From assembly GCA_022419385.1 (NCBI GenBank), contig JAJUBI010000002.1:3348001-3412000 (forward strand): a DNA stretch of 64,000 bases, written 5' to 3'. This document shows, piece by piece, positions 1 through 12,522 of this stretch. Every line of letters begins with the position of its first letter. The first letter of the stretch is position 1. The position numbers were made by a program, and so were the translations under genes. The notes beneath the pieces were generated by a model. The model saw nothing but the letters and a program-made list of their open reading frames with translations. It had not been told where the DNA came from and did no database searches. Source of the DNA: Paraconiothyrium sp. Pb-2020. Lineage: Eukaryota > Ascomycota > Dothideomycetes > Pleosporales > Didymosphaeriaceae.

Positions 1-3000
1 TTGAAGACTTCGCCAAACTGCACATACTTATGTACAATAGCCTTGCTGAGATTGAAGGTTCTGCAAATCTCATCAAGGTCTTGTGGGCGCTTGATGGACC
101 ACAACCCTTGAAATTCGGCGTTGTGTAGTGAGAGACAACACGGTGGTGCAGCATCCGGCAGAAGATAAAGTGGCGCAAGTGTACCATGATAGTCGTTGAT
201 GTGATACAGGTCTATCTCGGGAAATCGTTTGAATGTCGCTGCGATGCACTGGTTCCAAGCAGAGTAGTACACTGCACTTTCTAAGTCGTCCATACGAGCT
301 GGATACGGCTCGTTTTTAGTTTGGGCACGGAAAACTGGTGCATCCAGCAGGACGAAAGTGATGTTCTGGAAGCGGTGGTACTGGACGTTGATGGTATACA
401 TCTGATCAAGAATGGAGATTTGCATCGGTTCGGTGATGGCGTCTGTTGGATAGTCGATGCCTCCAACGCAAGGAACAACCCAGATGAGGTTTTGATGTTG
501 GAGGTTCTTGCCCATGAGCGCGGACATGACACCCAAGCCGCCGATCTTGACCTTGATCTTCCAGTCTTCTATCTCGTACTCCATTGTTGCGATGAGAATC
601 GTCCGACGCTGACCCTCATTCTCGAAGGTGAAACCTTCCTCACGTAGGGGATCGGATAAAGCGGTGGATTTGGATCTTGGTATCCAGGGCTTGAGGGTGC
701 CGACGCTTCTGCAGACGCTGGAGAATATCGGCAGTCCGGCCATGATGACAGAGCGCTTCTCGGAGATGCCACGATGATTGAACTTGACGTGGTAAAATGA
801 CTTGAGGAAGAGCGAAATGGCAAGCGATCCTGTACTGAGCGGGATAAGCGCCAGGAGGAGCACGATGGCGAGTTGCCTCCACGCGGATCCGATAGGCTGG
901 TACGAATAGCGGAGGTATCCATCATTCGCAATGAGCTTAACACCGATGTGGGGCATCCCTGGGTTGGTAATGTTGATGACGTTTTTCCCCAGACTGGTCG
1001 GGGGAAGCCAGTCTAGGACACCATCCAGATCAACGTCGCCGTACAATTTCGACTTGTCCGGCTGACCGTCTGGGTCAATGCCCCATGTGCTGAGAATCAC
1101 GTCGGTTGGGTACTCCGTCATGATGTCGAAGTGCCACTGACCAGTACCTGTGTCGTGCATTTTGTCAGGTAAGCCTAAATCGAAGCCATACAGATTCCAT
1201 TCCCCAGTGACGTGCATGTGTGGCCAGCGACGAGGAGCTTTGGAGCCAACATCGCCATGCTGAACGTGCTCCATACTTCCAGTCAACTCGCTCCAGTAAC
1301 GAATCTCGATGTGCTCACCCTTCCATGCTTGGTCCTTCGAGCCAGACCATGGCTGCTTTGTTATGCTAGCATTGACAGAAGTGTAGTCGCGCCATTCGCT
1401 CCACGTAGCACCCCAGTTGAGAGTGTACTGCCACTTATCAGCACCAGTAGCTTTGTGCGTAACGGTGAGCGCTCCTGTTTTCTCGTCGCGGTGAAGGAGT
1501 GACGAGGAATAGTTCGCACTGGCAGGGAAAACCATTGGGTTCTCAGGCTGCCCAATGCGGAACATGAAGTGATCTACAGCTTGGGTGTAGAGGTTGGTGT
1601 GCGCTGTGGAAATGTTGTTGAATGTGTAAACATGGATGCCATCGTAGACGTTCTCGAGTTCTCCTATCATCACCCACGCTGTACCGATTTGACCAACATA
1701 CTGCTGCCCTGTCTTGACCGGTACCTTGGAGCATACGACACTCGAGGTGTTGAGTTGCGCAACTTTTCCAGCAGAGGTTGTCGACCGAATTGAGAAGTTA
1801 CGTTTCGCCGAATCACAGTTCATTTCGCTGGAGAAGTGCACTTCAATAGGTATCGTTTGCGGCTCTCCATCGCGCACCTTAGACACAAGTCGAGCGTCGT
1901 GACCAGGAACAACGCGGGTAATCGTCGGCCGAGGTTCCGCGAACTTTTCTTTCGGTACAAGGAGCTTGTAGCTCCATGGCTGCATCTCGAGGCTACTGAG
2001 ACAACCACTGGCTTCCTGAGAGCCATCAAGGGCATACTGGCCAGCGGAACTCTCCAGTCTGTACTCTTCGTATGGAAAGAACAAGCTCTTAACGACAGTA
2101 TCTTCGGGAAATGGGGCGATTAGACCTTCAGCCGCATCCTGACAGTTGAACGTGTAGTTGACGGTCTTGTTGTCGTTAGAGTAGATAAACCATACACCTT
2201 GATTCCCCAGTTCACCCGCTGCTGAGAAGTCCTGGACACCAGGGAAAGGCCCACGATAGACGCTCCAGATCCCAGTCGGCGATGGCAAACCCATGCTGCC
2301 ATGTAGATAAACATCATGAGTCTGTTGTGACAGTGTTTGAAGAAAAGCGCCGTCATTTAGCACAGCGTACTGGCCCCGAAGTTCATAGTGGCGCTTGAAG
2401 ATATTACGCATGAAATGCGATGGGTCGCGATGGTCAAGGCTTACGGAATCGTCTTCGCATCCATGGAGTGCTTTATCGAAAGGCATGTCCACATAAACCT
2501 CTTCGCCTAGATTATAGCAACCATGAAGCTGCCACGCACGCTGGGACGACATTGGTGTCCGGCCAAAGACGTAATCGCTCGCCTGGTTCTCCAGAACGTA
2601 TGACTCCTGCTCCTCGCCCCAGAGTTGAAAAGGAGCGCCAGGCATTAACAAATTCGTGATGGCGAGCCCCAGGATGTGTCGTTGGGTGCCGTTGGCGAGC
2701 GCGGGCCATCGAAACACGTCCTGGTTGGTCATACCCCATAAGAATCGGGGGTCAAATTCGCCGGTGTACGCATTTCCCATGTCGGTGTGCAGGAGAAGGT
2801 CATGCCAGAGCTCCACGAAGTCTACACCTTCTAGGCCAATGGGACCATCTAAACCGAGGAACCTAGTCATGGCGCCATAGAACGGGTAATGGAATGCGTC
2901 TCCATCCAAGGCAACAGATCCAAATTCTCGGAGATAGTTCCTGTCATTCCTTGGATCGATCGCTGCAACTGCCTGCGTATGATTGTCGAAACGCATATCT

Positions 3001-4242
3001 GGCTGCTTTCCGCGGCCAATAAGCAAGGAAGCATAAGGAATCTTACTGACAACTTCGCCAACGATGAGGAAATTATTCTTGCCGAAGCGCTTCGCACATT
3101 GTCTTTGATAGTCTGAGAACTTTGCATGGACACCCACCGGTGTTTGTGCAGCTTTGTCCATTCTGAACCCATCCAGATCTAGCATCGCGATCTGCATGCA
3201 CGAAAAATGATTGATTTTGTCAAGCACATTCTCGCGCCAGGTCCTGAGACGGTCCTGTACACCTGCAAATTTTGCGAGCTGAGTTTGCCAGACTGGGACT
3301 TCGCCAACGCCTTTCATATCACCGTACTATCTAACGTTAGCATGATTCAGAGAAAGCATAATGAGAGCTGGACCTGATCGAAGTCGCTATCTCTGCACGG
3401 CCGGCTCATAGCATCCAAGACTGATTGATTACTAAGAGGATATCCGTCCTCCCCCCACATACGCGGGTAGTTGCAGGTCGTATTAAGATTGTTGCCGATG
3501 GCAAAGTCGTGATATTGTCGAGAAGATTTATAACGAACGTCGTACTCGCTCCACTTGAACGGCGCGGTGACATTCTCGTTACCAACCCATTGAAGCAAAT
3601 CTCCCATGGTTCCGAGGGTATTGTCCATGATCACGTACATTTCGCGACGGTGAATTTCAGAGACTAGATCCCTCCAGTCCTCGATCTTACCGTGGTGGTG
3701 GTCAAGAAGCGTGAAGTCAAGTGCTCCGAATCCATCGCTACTCCACGGCATGTTGATGAACGGAGTTCCAGAGAAATAAATAGCCTGGATGAGGTCAGAT
3801 AATTCTCCCTGGTCCATATTTAGGGGTAAGTGCCTTAATCCCCATGCCCTGTATATAGTCCTGTACAAATGGGTCAGAGTATGAACGTAGACGTAATTGT
3901 ATTCGTTGTGGCACTCACAAGATTGTTCATCATCCCTTTGGCATCTCCACCAAAACGAAACTGATTACTCGTCCAGTCATGCTCAAATGAGGTACCGTTT
4001 GCTTCATTATTCGTAGGATCACCGTCAACATATCGATCTAGGGTTAGACAATAGAACGGGAAGCGCCAGCTCTTCGGCGAAGGGTGAAAGGTATGGTTTT
4101 CCCATTCGCCCCAGTAGTGTAACGGGTCAATTGCAGTCTGGTTCAAATTCAAGTTCCAACCCTCGTGCGTAGGATCATAGCGAAGCGCAAGAGCAGGCAG
4201 AAGGAGACAAAACAGAGACAGGGGTCTGCGAATAGCAAACAT
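1..4242 (-). CDS. ags1: cell-wall alpha-1,3-glucan synthase, 3' part outside window
   Basis: Alpha-1,3-glucan synthase, a plasma-membrane enzyme that makes the alpha-glucan of the fungal wall. Exons on the minus strand: 4242-3919, 3860-3834, 3784-3374, and 3326 to the edge, open throughout (about 1,360 residues visible of a family length near 2,400). A signal peptide (MFAIRRPLSLFCLLLPALA) precedes the amylase-like GH13 domain, with DGFRMDKAAQ near residue 305 (nucleophile Asp) and VGEVVSK near 343 (acid/base Glu). A hydrophobic segment lies near 1080. The glycogen-synthase-like GT5 domain begins near 1183 with KIGGLGVMSALMGKNLQ and continues through HINDYHGTLAP. Introns 3918-3861 and 3373-3327 are GT-AG, the second with a CTAAC branch. 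The junction 3833-3785 needs a GC-AG intron (see findings). The family assignment is certain; the left edge cuts off the rest of GT5 and the C-terminal membrane region. Confidence 0.95.
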
Positions 4243-7200
4243 TGCCGCTGACTTGGTACTCGATCTCAGTAGAGTGGTTGTAAAATGAGAGTAGAAAGCT
4301 GCTTGGTCCGGACATGCCGCTTTCTAACATCATTTTATGAGCTGGTAAAGAGAATCGACGCACTCCACAAAAGCTTTCATGATCGTACATGGTGGGACAT
4401 ACCCTGCATCGGCGCGCGAATCGCTAGGATTGTCCTAATCTCGATGGACGATATGCAGCCCGAAGGAGAAACACAACCTTACAATTGAGGGCAACATATT
4501 AAGTAGCTCCAGACATGCGGAAGGCAGTGGAGCTAGGCCATTCGGAAAACGGCTCACTTCTAGTAGGTGGCAGCGGAACCAACCCATTGACGTGTTTCTT
4601 CCACACTGCTGTGGGTGATGTGTGCTACCGCCGTCCTGTTCAGTTGAGCGCCACTGACGGCATAGAAGATTAGACTTTGTGGTGCAATCGCGCAAGTCGC
4701 AAGATAGCGGCTTCGAATTATCCCAATCTGCAGCACGGGAGTTGGAAGCGAAGACGTTGAATGACTTGGCGCGGCATAGGTGATTAGGCAATGATCCGCA
4801 TTCTCAGTATGGAAATAGTAGGTCGAGATTTTCTACGGCCAGGGACCAGGCGCAGGAGCAATCAAGCTTAACAAAGGCGAGAGTGTAGTGAGGAAACCTC
4901 GTCATTGTCAGCGACCAGTCGGAAGACCCTGCGGGGCTTGGCTGTTGGTGATGGATGTCGGTTAAATTTGCGGTCGTTTTAAAAGATTCCCATGTCGTTC
5001 CAGGTCGGTGTCCAGGGGACCGATGCTCAAAGAGCCGCACCTGGTCGTTCGCAATCTATAGCCTCGCTAGCCTCATCCAACACTTTCAGAACACCGAACA
5101 GGCCGGATATTCTTCCCTTCGAATGCTTCTCGCAGGGAACCTTGCGGATGGGCTCGATTGGAATAAGCGAAGTTGGAGATCAGAGTCTGTGCAAAAATCC
5201 GTTTTGACCGACCCCACACCAAAGACGTGTACCTACAGTAGCACCAGACCGCTTCACCCACCGCGAATTTGCCGGCACAAGCCGTTGCTGAGAGGATGAG
5301 TGACGGGGTCAACACCAGCAAAGGACCAACAACAGAATTATGTTGATGTTTCCATCCAATGATCCATGATTGATGTGCTTCCGTGGACTTGTTGAGAGAT
5401 AGCTCGAACGCATGAGAACCAACATTACCTCGGCGAAAGGCGAATCTCGTCGATCCTCAACTCGTCATTTTGTCTGCGACTACTGGATAACGTTTGCGCT
5501 TGTCGATAACGATATCTTCTGAAAAGATCTTGTCGAGATGCAGAGACTAGGGATACCCGGGCGCACAGGAAGCACGAAGAACCACTGAAGGCGAAAAACA
5601 CAATCGCATAGCGGGCCACACTCACGTTCTAGTAAGTTTTTCAATGGAACATAGAACCCCGGTCCAGAAGATGACGGAACTGTTGCTTGAGAAGGGATGA
5701 CGCTCGCGGAGAATATCATCTGGTGACGAGTCACAGCGGTACGTGACCACAAGCCCCTTAGAGGACGCTGTAGTAACACGTGAACCCATCCCATAACCTA
5801 GTAGCCCCAACAGCTACATAGAGCTCACGAGACTCGCTCGCCTCTCATTCCCGATTCATGCGACAGTGAGTATTTTACCTACCGTCCGCCGCGCTTTGTT
5901 CCAATCCGAGTATTGCTTTCGTTCGTCTCCTAGAGGAGGTTAGCTGTCAAAGTGTGGCGTCAAAATCCCACCACAAACTGATCATGTCTTTAGGCTTCGG
6001 GGCGGAGAGAATGCTAACATCGTGCGACTTCAGCTTTTTCTTGTGGTTGTCATTCTGTTTCCATAGAGATGCTAGGATCTGAAGGTGTGGACTGAATCCA
6101 CTCGGTTCCTCGGCAGAGATGCCGCTCTGATTCCGGGTTGTATACCATGTCGATGACAAACTGCTATCCAATAAGATACAGCATTTTGCAGTATATAGAT
6201 GCGCAACTCGGTGTGCTTGTCGCACAATACCGAATGATGCCCAAGACGGGCCTATATCGATTCATATGCGTGAAGGAGGGCTATGCCGAGGAAATTGGTG
6301 TCGGATCCGGACAACAAATAACACAGACATCTGTAGACTGCAGGGTTTGGAGCGTACCGTGATACCATCGAGCTTTGTGGCTTGAGCAGGCCCATCGACC
6401 ATCTCCACGGTAAGGAAGTGTTGCACCTAAGAAACTGTTATGGGGCCTGGTACGGCTCGAACGCGAGCCGATCGTGGTTTCGCTACAGGCACATATACTA
6501 CTTCACGCGGACTCCGGATATGACCCTCGCCCTTCTCTTCGCATCAAAGGCGCACAGTGGTCGTAGATATGCCTGACGAGGTTGCGAGATTCGGGCTGAG
6601 CAACGCATGAGCTGCCGTTGAGCTCGACCGTGGGGGTCATGTAGCGAGGAGGGATCGCTTTTGGGACGTTCCAAGGTTCTAGTACTGACTTGCGTTACTT
6701 TCTGTAGACGATACGACAGGCGAGGCACGCGCGTCTCAACCGGGCGTAATCGATTGTTTCATATTCTTCGTTGTTGGGCCGAGAGACGTGAACGCGCTGC
6801 CACCTGGGCAGATGATATGTGAATGGGCACGACTTTGGCTGACTAAGCGCGCCACTTCGTATGTGAACCCCAATAGGGCCCGGGAAAACCAGCATCTGGA
6901 CATCAACATCGAACGGCATCAGGTCTTGGTCATTTTCCTTTCGACTCTGTACGTGCAGAATCGGGATGCAGTTGCATATGCTCTTGAAGCTCGCGGAAGC
7001 GGCAAAAACTTCATCATTGCGGTCGTCGTCCTCGGTCCGGCTTTGTTCATTACAACAGCTCCGTTAAGTCCACTCGGGTGTCACAACTGCTGACAAGAGC
7101 TCGCGTTGTTGCAAAGACCGACAATTCGATTTGACCGTACTTGACGTGCATCATCGAACAACGATTGTTGGTACGGCAATGCCGTCGTACAACGCTTCCG

Positions 7201-7503
7201 GACAACGTCACCAGATCGAGGCAGGATGTATTACGTTGTAGAAACCTCAGTCGTACATTCAAAGCATTTGTGGCTCTGACTGCGAACAACGTCGGTGTAT
7301 TATACATGACGGAGTTTGGCGACCGCTCGCTTCACGAACTGGCCTAACTCCTTGCGTCGTTCCCAACACCGGGCGACCCTGCCACGTGCCTGCATTGCAG
7401 GAGCTACTTTTCACTGTACATATACGTAGCTCCGTCTTCCTGAAAGCAGCTGCGCTAATCAATCATAATCTCTCTAAACCTTTACATCCCTCTAAGAATC
7501 ACA
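4243..7503. other. gene-free stretch upstream of ags1
   Basis: Only short unrelated open frames on both strands. I recognised no domain, no signal peptide followed by a plausible exon, and no repeat. It should contain the promoters of ags1 (left) and the short-chain dehydrogenase (right), but I see no site that I can name. Confidence 0.5.
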
Positions 7504-8369
7504 ATGGCAGCACGCAAACAGGTTATTCTCATTACGGGTTAGCAACCTTGGATACCAAAAACGTCGGGCACTACCAACTAACACACGGCAGGCGCTAATT
7601 CTGGAGTCGGGCTCGGTAAGCAACCTCGAAGAGAAACCGTTTTTTGGTCTACCTGTTGATCGTGCCTCGATGTTCAGACACAGCTTACTATCTCGCGAAG
7701 TCCGCCAGCAACCATGTCGTCATGGGAGTGCGGAGCCTAGAGAAAGGTCAGAAAGCGCTAGAGGAAGTCAAGGCCCGCAAGCCTCAGGGCACCCTGAGCC
7801 TCCTTGCCCTCGACGTGTCAAATGACGACAGTATTCACGCCGCAGCCAAGAAGCTGGAAGCCGATTACGGCCACCTTGATGTCCTCATCAACAATGCCGG
7901 CAACCAAGTGCAGCCTCGGTTCCCAACGCGGGAGCAGCTCCGTGAAAGTTTTGAAACGAACGTCTATGGTCCAGTGATACTTATGCAGACCTTGCTTCCC
8001 CTTATCACGGTTTCTCAAGGCAAGAAGATTATCAATGTATCCTCGGAGCTGGGCAGCATCACTGGGGGCTCAAATCCCAGCCATCATGCCTATCGCAATC
8101 CGTTCACGGCTTATCGAATGAGCAAGGCAGCCCTCAACATGCTCAGCGCAACCACATACGCCCACCTGAAGGACCAAGGCGTCAAGGTTTGGAGCTTCTG
8201 TCCAGGGTTTGTCATCACCAACCTTGCAGACCAAAGAGACAGAAGGGCCGCTATGGGTGCTGAGAGTTCGGAGACGAGTGCGCAGGCAATCCTAGACATA
8301 GTGGAAGGCAAGAGGGATGCGGAGGCGGGCAAGTTCATTGGGCGATACGGTCGCCAAATTCCTTGGTAA
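7504..8369 (+). CDS. short-chain dehydrogenase/reductase (SDR)
   Basis: Classical NAD(P)-dependent SDR oxidoreductase; substrate unknown. Exons 7504-7537, 7592-7615 and 7678-8369 join to 750 nt (249 residues). Introns are 54 nt (with CTAAC) and 62 nt. The Rossmann motif TGANSGVG is split by both introns, which fixes the junctions. NNAG follows near residue 90, then the catalytic Ser in VSSELGS and YRMSK (Y-x3-K). The length is normal for a single-domain SDR of the carbonyl-reductase-like type. Starting at the third exon instead would lose the cofactor motif, so ATG 7504 is preferred. The neighbour genes give no pathway clue. Confidence 0.9.
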
Positions 8370-8747
8370 TGCGCGGCGGGTTTCCTTCGAAGGCAGCAAA
8401 ACATACGTAGAAAAGAGTACGAATACAGAAACCAACAATGATTATCCCACTATAGCTTGCATCAGAGATCTTAGTGCTTGATTGTTCAAGGCTTTCGAGG
8501 ACCACGTAGGCCAATCGCACTACGGCACCTGCACCAGCGCTACCACGTGTGCGCTCCCAGCAATAATGGGACATTTCCATCTATTGCTATCACTACGGCT
8601 TCCTCGGAGCATCCCCCTTTTTTAAACCTTTCCCGCGCCACCACGAGGTCTTTGGGACAAGTGGGATGCTTTTTGGAAGTGCGGCCAAAGCGCGCACCCA
8701 ATAAGCACCCGTCGCCAATGCATGTGCTATGATCATCGCTGGGGTGC
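8370..8747. other. intergenic, SDR to PLC-like gene
   Basis: About 380 bases between two genes on the plus strand. It must hold the SDR 3' end and the PLC-like gene promoter. No site recognised. Confidence 0.5.
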
Positions 8748-10324
8748 TTGAATGACTTCATTCCATGCGCAAGCGGGACGGAGCTGCGAGAAATGTCGCG
8801 AGGTGTATTTAGTGCGCGCTTAGTGCTCGTAAATTTGGGCGTCGTTGCGCTCAGTGCTTCCATCTTTCTGTTCATCCTTTTGAACGTCAACGTTGGAAGA
8901 CAAAACCCCATGAAGCTAGTACGGCTTCGCGCCGGTGCACAAGATCAAAGGTGTATGCTAACATCCTCAGGTAACCGCCAGCCTTGCGCTGCTCACACGT
9001 ACGTATTCAATATGGCGAGATTGAAACACAAAGTGAGGACCACGCAGATGGCGCTACAGCCCAGTACAACACCAACTCGAGCCTCCGCATGAATCAAATT
9101 CAAGTCATCGGAACCCACAACTCATATCACCGAGAGATATCCCTCGCCGAGCGCGAAATCTTTGAGAAATACGTTCCTTCTCCCGAAAGCTACTACTACT
9201 CGCATTCGTCCTTGCTCAATCAACTCACACACCAGGCCATCAGATCACTCGAGCTTGATCTGCACTCTGATGAGAAGGGCGGCCTCTACTACCCGCCACT
9301 CATCTGGAGGCTTTCCAACTTGACGAATGCTACGACTCCCTTTGAGGGCAGCGTCCTTCTGAAACCTGGAATCAAGGTGTTCCACGTCACCGACTTCGAC
9401 CCGAATGCCGTGTGCCACACCCTTGTAGATTGCCTGACTCAACTCAAAGAATGGTCCCACCACAACACGAGACATGTGCCCATAATCATTGACCTAGAAC
9501 TCAAGACCGAGGCCCCAGCCTGCGATGCAGGCGGCGTATGTCCCGGAGAAGCTACTAATTGGACACTCCCACGCCTGCTCAACGTCGACGCAGAAATTCT
9601 GACCGTGCTACCACGCGAACAGCTCATTGTCCCAGACGACATCCGCGTCGGCAACCTAAGCCTCGAGGAGAGTGTCTTGCAACATGGATGGCCGCTCCTG
9701 GACGATGTCCGCGGTCGCTTCATGTTCTTCTTCGACAACGACCCGTCCTCCGATCCTAACAGTCCTTCCAAGCTGTACACCGCAGACAGCCACGAGTCGC
9801 TGCAGAACCGTACCGTGTTCATCAATGGTGAGTCTTCTGGATACAACGTAGACGTGGTTTCCGCGAAGTGAAGGAAAGAAGATCTTTATCTGCTCAAAAC
9901 ATGAGAAAAGAATCTTTCTATCGCTGAGCCGAGACATAAGACGATTTACCATCCCAACCTTTAGGAGAATTGCACTGACTTTCTACCTTCGGGTTGGGTA
10001 GGCGTGGAAGGCGAACCGGCTACTGCTTTCATCAAGCACAACAACCCTATCGGCAACAATACTGCTGACATCCAGCGACAAGTAAAAAAAGGATACATTG
10101 TGCGCACTCGCGCAGATGAGCCAATTACCACGGTGCTGAGCAAGAACACTACGATGAGGGATAATGCGTTCGAAAGTGGAGCACAGATAGTGAGCACTGA
10201 CTTTCCGATCTACGGTATGGCAGCAAGATGGGACTTCGACTACGTCGCGAATCTAGATAGAAAGGTGGCTAGATGCAATCCCGTAGTTGCGCCGGAAGGC
10301 TGCCTGGATTCGGATCTAGAATAA
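8748..10324 (+). CDS. PLC-like phosphodiesterase, membrane-anchored
   Basis: Member of the TIM-barrel PLC-like phosphodiesterase superfamily (the Ca2+-dependent phosphoinositide phospholipase C type found in fungi and bacteria). The motif GTHNSYHREIS carries the first catalytic His; LELDLHSD follows about 45 residues later. Proposed exons are 8748-8934, 8982-9827 and 10002-10324, 1356 nt or 451 residues. Intron 9828-10001 has a perfect GTGAGT donor. Exon 1 encodes a hydrophobic segment (VVALSASIFLFILL) that would act as a signal anchor, putting the catalytic domain outside the cytosol. The first junction is the weak point: the branch TGCTAAC is good, but the only in-frame donor is GTGCAC, and the nearer CAG at 8970 leads to a stop. 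ATG 8793 is an alternative start (436 residues). Substrate specificity cannot be read from the sequence. Confidence 0.8.
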
Positions 10325-12073
10325 CCCTGTAAGAGTTATGAAAAATGATTGTCATACAACTTTATAAAATTACCTGAGCTTTTGGCAACTCCGCGCACGA
10401 TTACTCACTACGATCGAGGCAGCGGACCTGGACTGAGATGAAATCGGAGAGAGAAGTTTCGGCACAGTCGGTCGATGTAAATCCTGCCCTAAAACCGGAC
10501 TAATCTTGTACTTCCGTTCGTGTACTCATGTACCGTAAGCGGAAGCTTCCCAAGGCACAGTCGCTCCAAGCTTGAAAGGCTGTGCGCGGTGAAATTGGTG
10601 CTATACAAGGCATTGCCAATGATCCCACGCAACGAGGCCAACTTGACTCTGACGCTGAGTCTATCCCCGCAATAACTGACCTTCAAAATTCCGATCTTAA
10701 TCCACACCACAGCGTGTTGTATCCATTAGAATTCCGAGACAGTCAAGCAGTCGCAAGCATATACTGCAAACATGCAAAAGGTGCGTCGGTTTGGAACATA
10801 ATTTACTCGAAGACATCGGCATATTCCTTACCAAATACTCATGCAATTACGGACGTTTGTATTTTTGCGTTCCGTCCCACTGTTGCACTGAAAGTCCTCA
10901 ATAGCACTCGCTCATCTGAGGAAGTCCCTAGTGTTACCTATGTGTTTATTACTGTAATTACAATACCCCTAGATCGCCCAAAAGTCTCCGTACACCCTGA
11001 TACTACAAGCAAGAGCATCACGGTTCTCCCACAGACACCTCCTCATCCTCCCAGATATCTTCCCCCTCCACTCCCTCCTCCAATGTCACCTCCACCTCTT
11101 CTTCTTCAAACCTCACCTCCACCATCAGCCCACTCCCACGCAAAGGCATTTACTCCCCCCACCCCACCCCCAAACAGTCCACATCTGCAGGCACAAATAC
11201 GCAAACAACAATGGTAGAAGTAGGAGGTTTGCAGACCATGATTAGGTTGTATCCTTAGTGGAGATAAACACTAAATTAGTTTGAAGCCAGACTGACAAAC
11301 AGATGATGGTGTGGAAAGGATGGAGAGAGGGGACTAATTTTAGGGGGCAGCAGGAGGAGCCTGTAGGTGTGGCACGTGTGAGTATGTGAGACAACTGGTG
11401 GAAGGGGCTTTATAGGGGAAGCAGTGCAGAGCTGAACGTCGTAGACGATATCAAAGCGGCGTATGTCTATGTTTTCCACTTTAGTGCGGATTGTCCAAAA
11501 CCCGTGGTCAGTAGGTTTGACTGAACTGACCAGGCCAGGACCTCATGTGATACTTGTTGCCTTCGACGCGTCGACGATATGCCTCTTTTGCAGGCTTTTG
11601 GTATTCCCTCAGCTCGTGTCTAACTTGCTATGCTTAGAAGGTCATAAGAAAGCCTGTTTGCTTTGATGCAAATGGCTACCGGCTGAGACCTGCAATATTT
11701 GGTGATTACCGTAGAGCACAAACCGGTTACCATATGTTGTTGATTATACAGGTCCGCGCTCACACCATCGATCGTACCAGATACGCCTTTTTGTGGCTCT
11801 TTTGACGCATATGAAGGTAACTGTCTTCCTTATCGGGCACAATGATACTGACCTAATACTCTTGATCACGCACCTCATGCATGACGCTTCCAGCCTTCTC
11901 ATTCTCAGGACATGTCGGCGCTCCACAAGGGACCTCGCGCACATTCTGCGGCTCAAACTCCTTTCCACTACCAGCAACATCGACGTCCACGGGTGTCGAG
12001 CTCATCCAATTCTTCCTGTACAGCACAGTCAGCTTTCAGTCCCAGTGCACAAGCTAGCAAAGCGATCGCTCTA
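10325..12073. other. mostly gene-free; possible Ser/Thr-rich exon relic
   Basis: No confident gene. At about 11032-11258 (plus) one frame reads as a Ser/Thr-rich tail (SSSSQISSPSTPSSNVTSTS, ending MVEVGGLQTMIRLYP and a stop), preceded by an acceptor-like TTCTCCCACAG. It could be the last exon of an undetermined extracellular protein, or a relic. I could not find matching upstream exons. Confidence 0.3.
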
Positions 12074-12460
12074 CTACTCTCCAGGAAACACGCACCCATC
12101 ACACTGCCAAAAGTGGATAACTTGGTACTTTCCCGATGGCTCCGGGCCCCGCAAATCGACCTCGACATTCCCTCGTCCAGTCGAGCACGCAAGCTCATTC
12201 GGGAAGTTGCCGGTGGAGTCAGCAAAGGCCTCGCAGACCGAGCCGGAGATGGCGGCGTCAAGGATGATTGAGGGGTTGGAAAAGCTGGAGCGGAAGACGA
12301 AGTGAACGGACCAGTCCGGGGGGCTGTTGTCCAGCGTGAAGGAGGAAATAGTGTAGTTGGTGGGGTTGCAGCTGGCGACGGTGCGGGCTGCGTGAACGGT
12401 AGGCGCAGCAAAGGCGGTCGATGTAGCGAGGAGGAGGGTTGCGAATATCAGTGGAGTCAT
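12074..12460 (-). CDS. small secreted cysteine-containing protein
   Basis: A single-exon gene for 128 residues. A signal peptide (MTPLIFATLLLATSTAFA) with an A-A-P type cleavage region is followed by a mature domain of about 105 residues holding five cysteines (ASCNP, SVCEAF, LACSTG, WQCDGCVF). I recognise no named domain. The beta-rich look and size resemble the broad Alt-a-1/AA1-like and other small secreted fungal proteins, but this is only a resemblance. A TATAAA lies about 60 bases upstream of ATG 12460, supporting this start over an upstream in-frame ATG at 12514 that would bury the signal peptide. Secretion is a sound prediction; a role as an effector is speculation. Confidence 0.8.
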   Translation of the reverse strand: MTPLIFATLLLATSTAFAAPTVHAARTVASCNPTNYTISSFTLDNSPPDWSVHFVFRSSFSNPSIILDAAISGSVCEAFADSTGNFPNELACSTGRGNVEVDLRGPEPSGKYQVIHFWQCDGCVFPGE

Positions 12461-12516
12461 CTTGATTGAGTGGTGCAGCTGTGTGTTCGAAGGTTGTACT
12501 CGAAGCGTACTCACGT

Positions 12517-12522
12517 TTATAT
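12517..12522 (-). promoter_or_regulatory. TATA box of the small secreted protein gene
   Basis: TATAAA on the minus strand within CATATAAACG, 57-62 bases upstream of ATG 12460. Position and sequence fit a core promoter TATA element. Confidence 0.55.

Noticed and set aside
3826..3832. GTAAGTG on the plus strand inside the glucan synthase intron, like a splice donor
   Set aside because: No plus-strand coding frame surrounds it; chance within the antisense of the intron.
11793..12411. Open frames on both strands over the small secreted protein gene
   Set aside because: They overlap the secreted-protein gene in other frames, lack domains, and the gene with signal peptide and TATA box explains the region.
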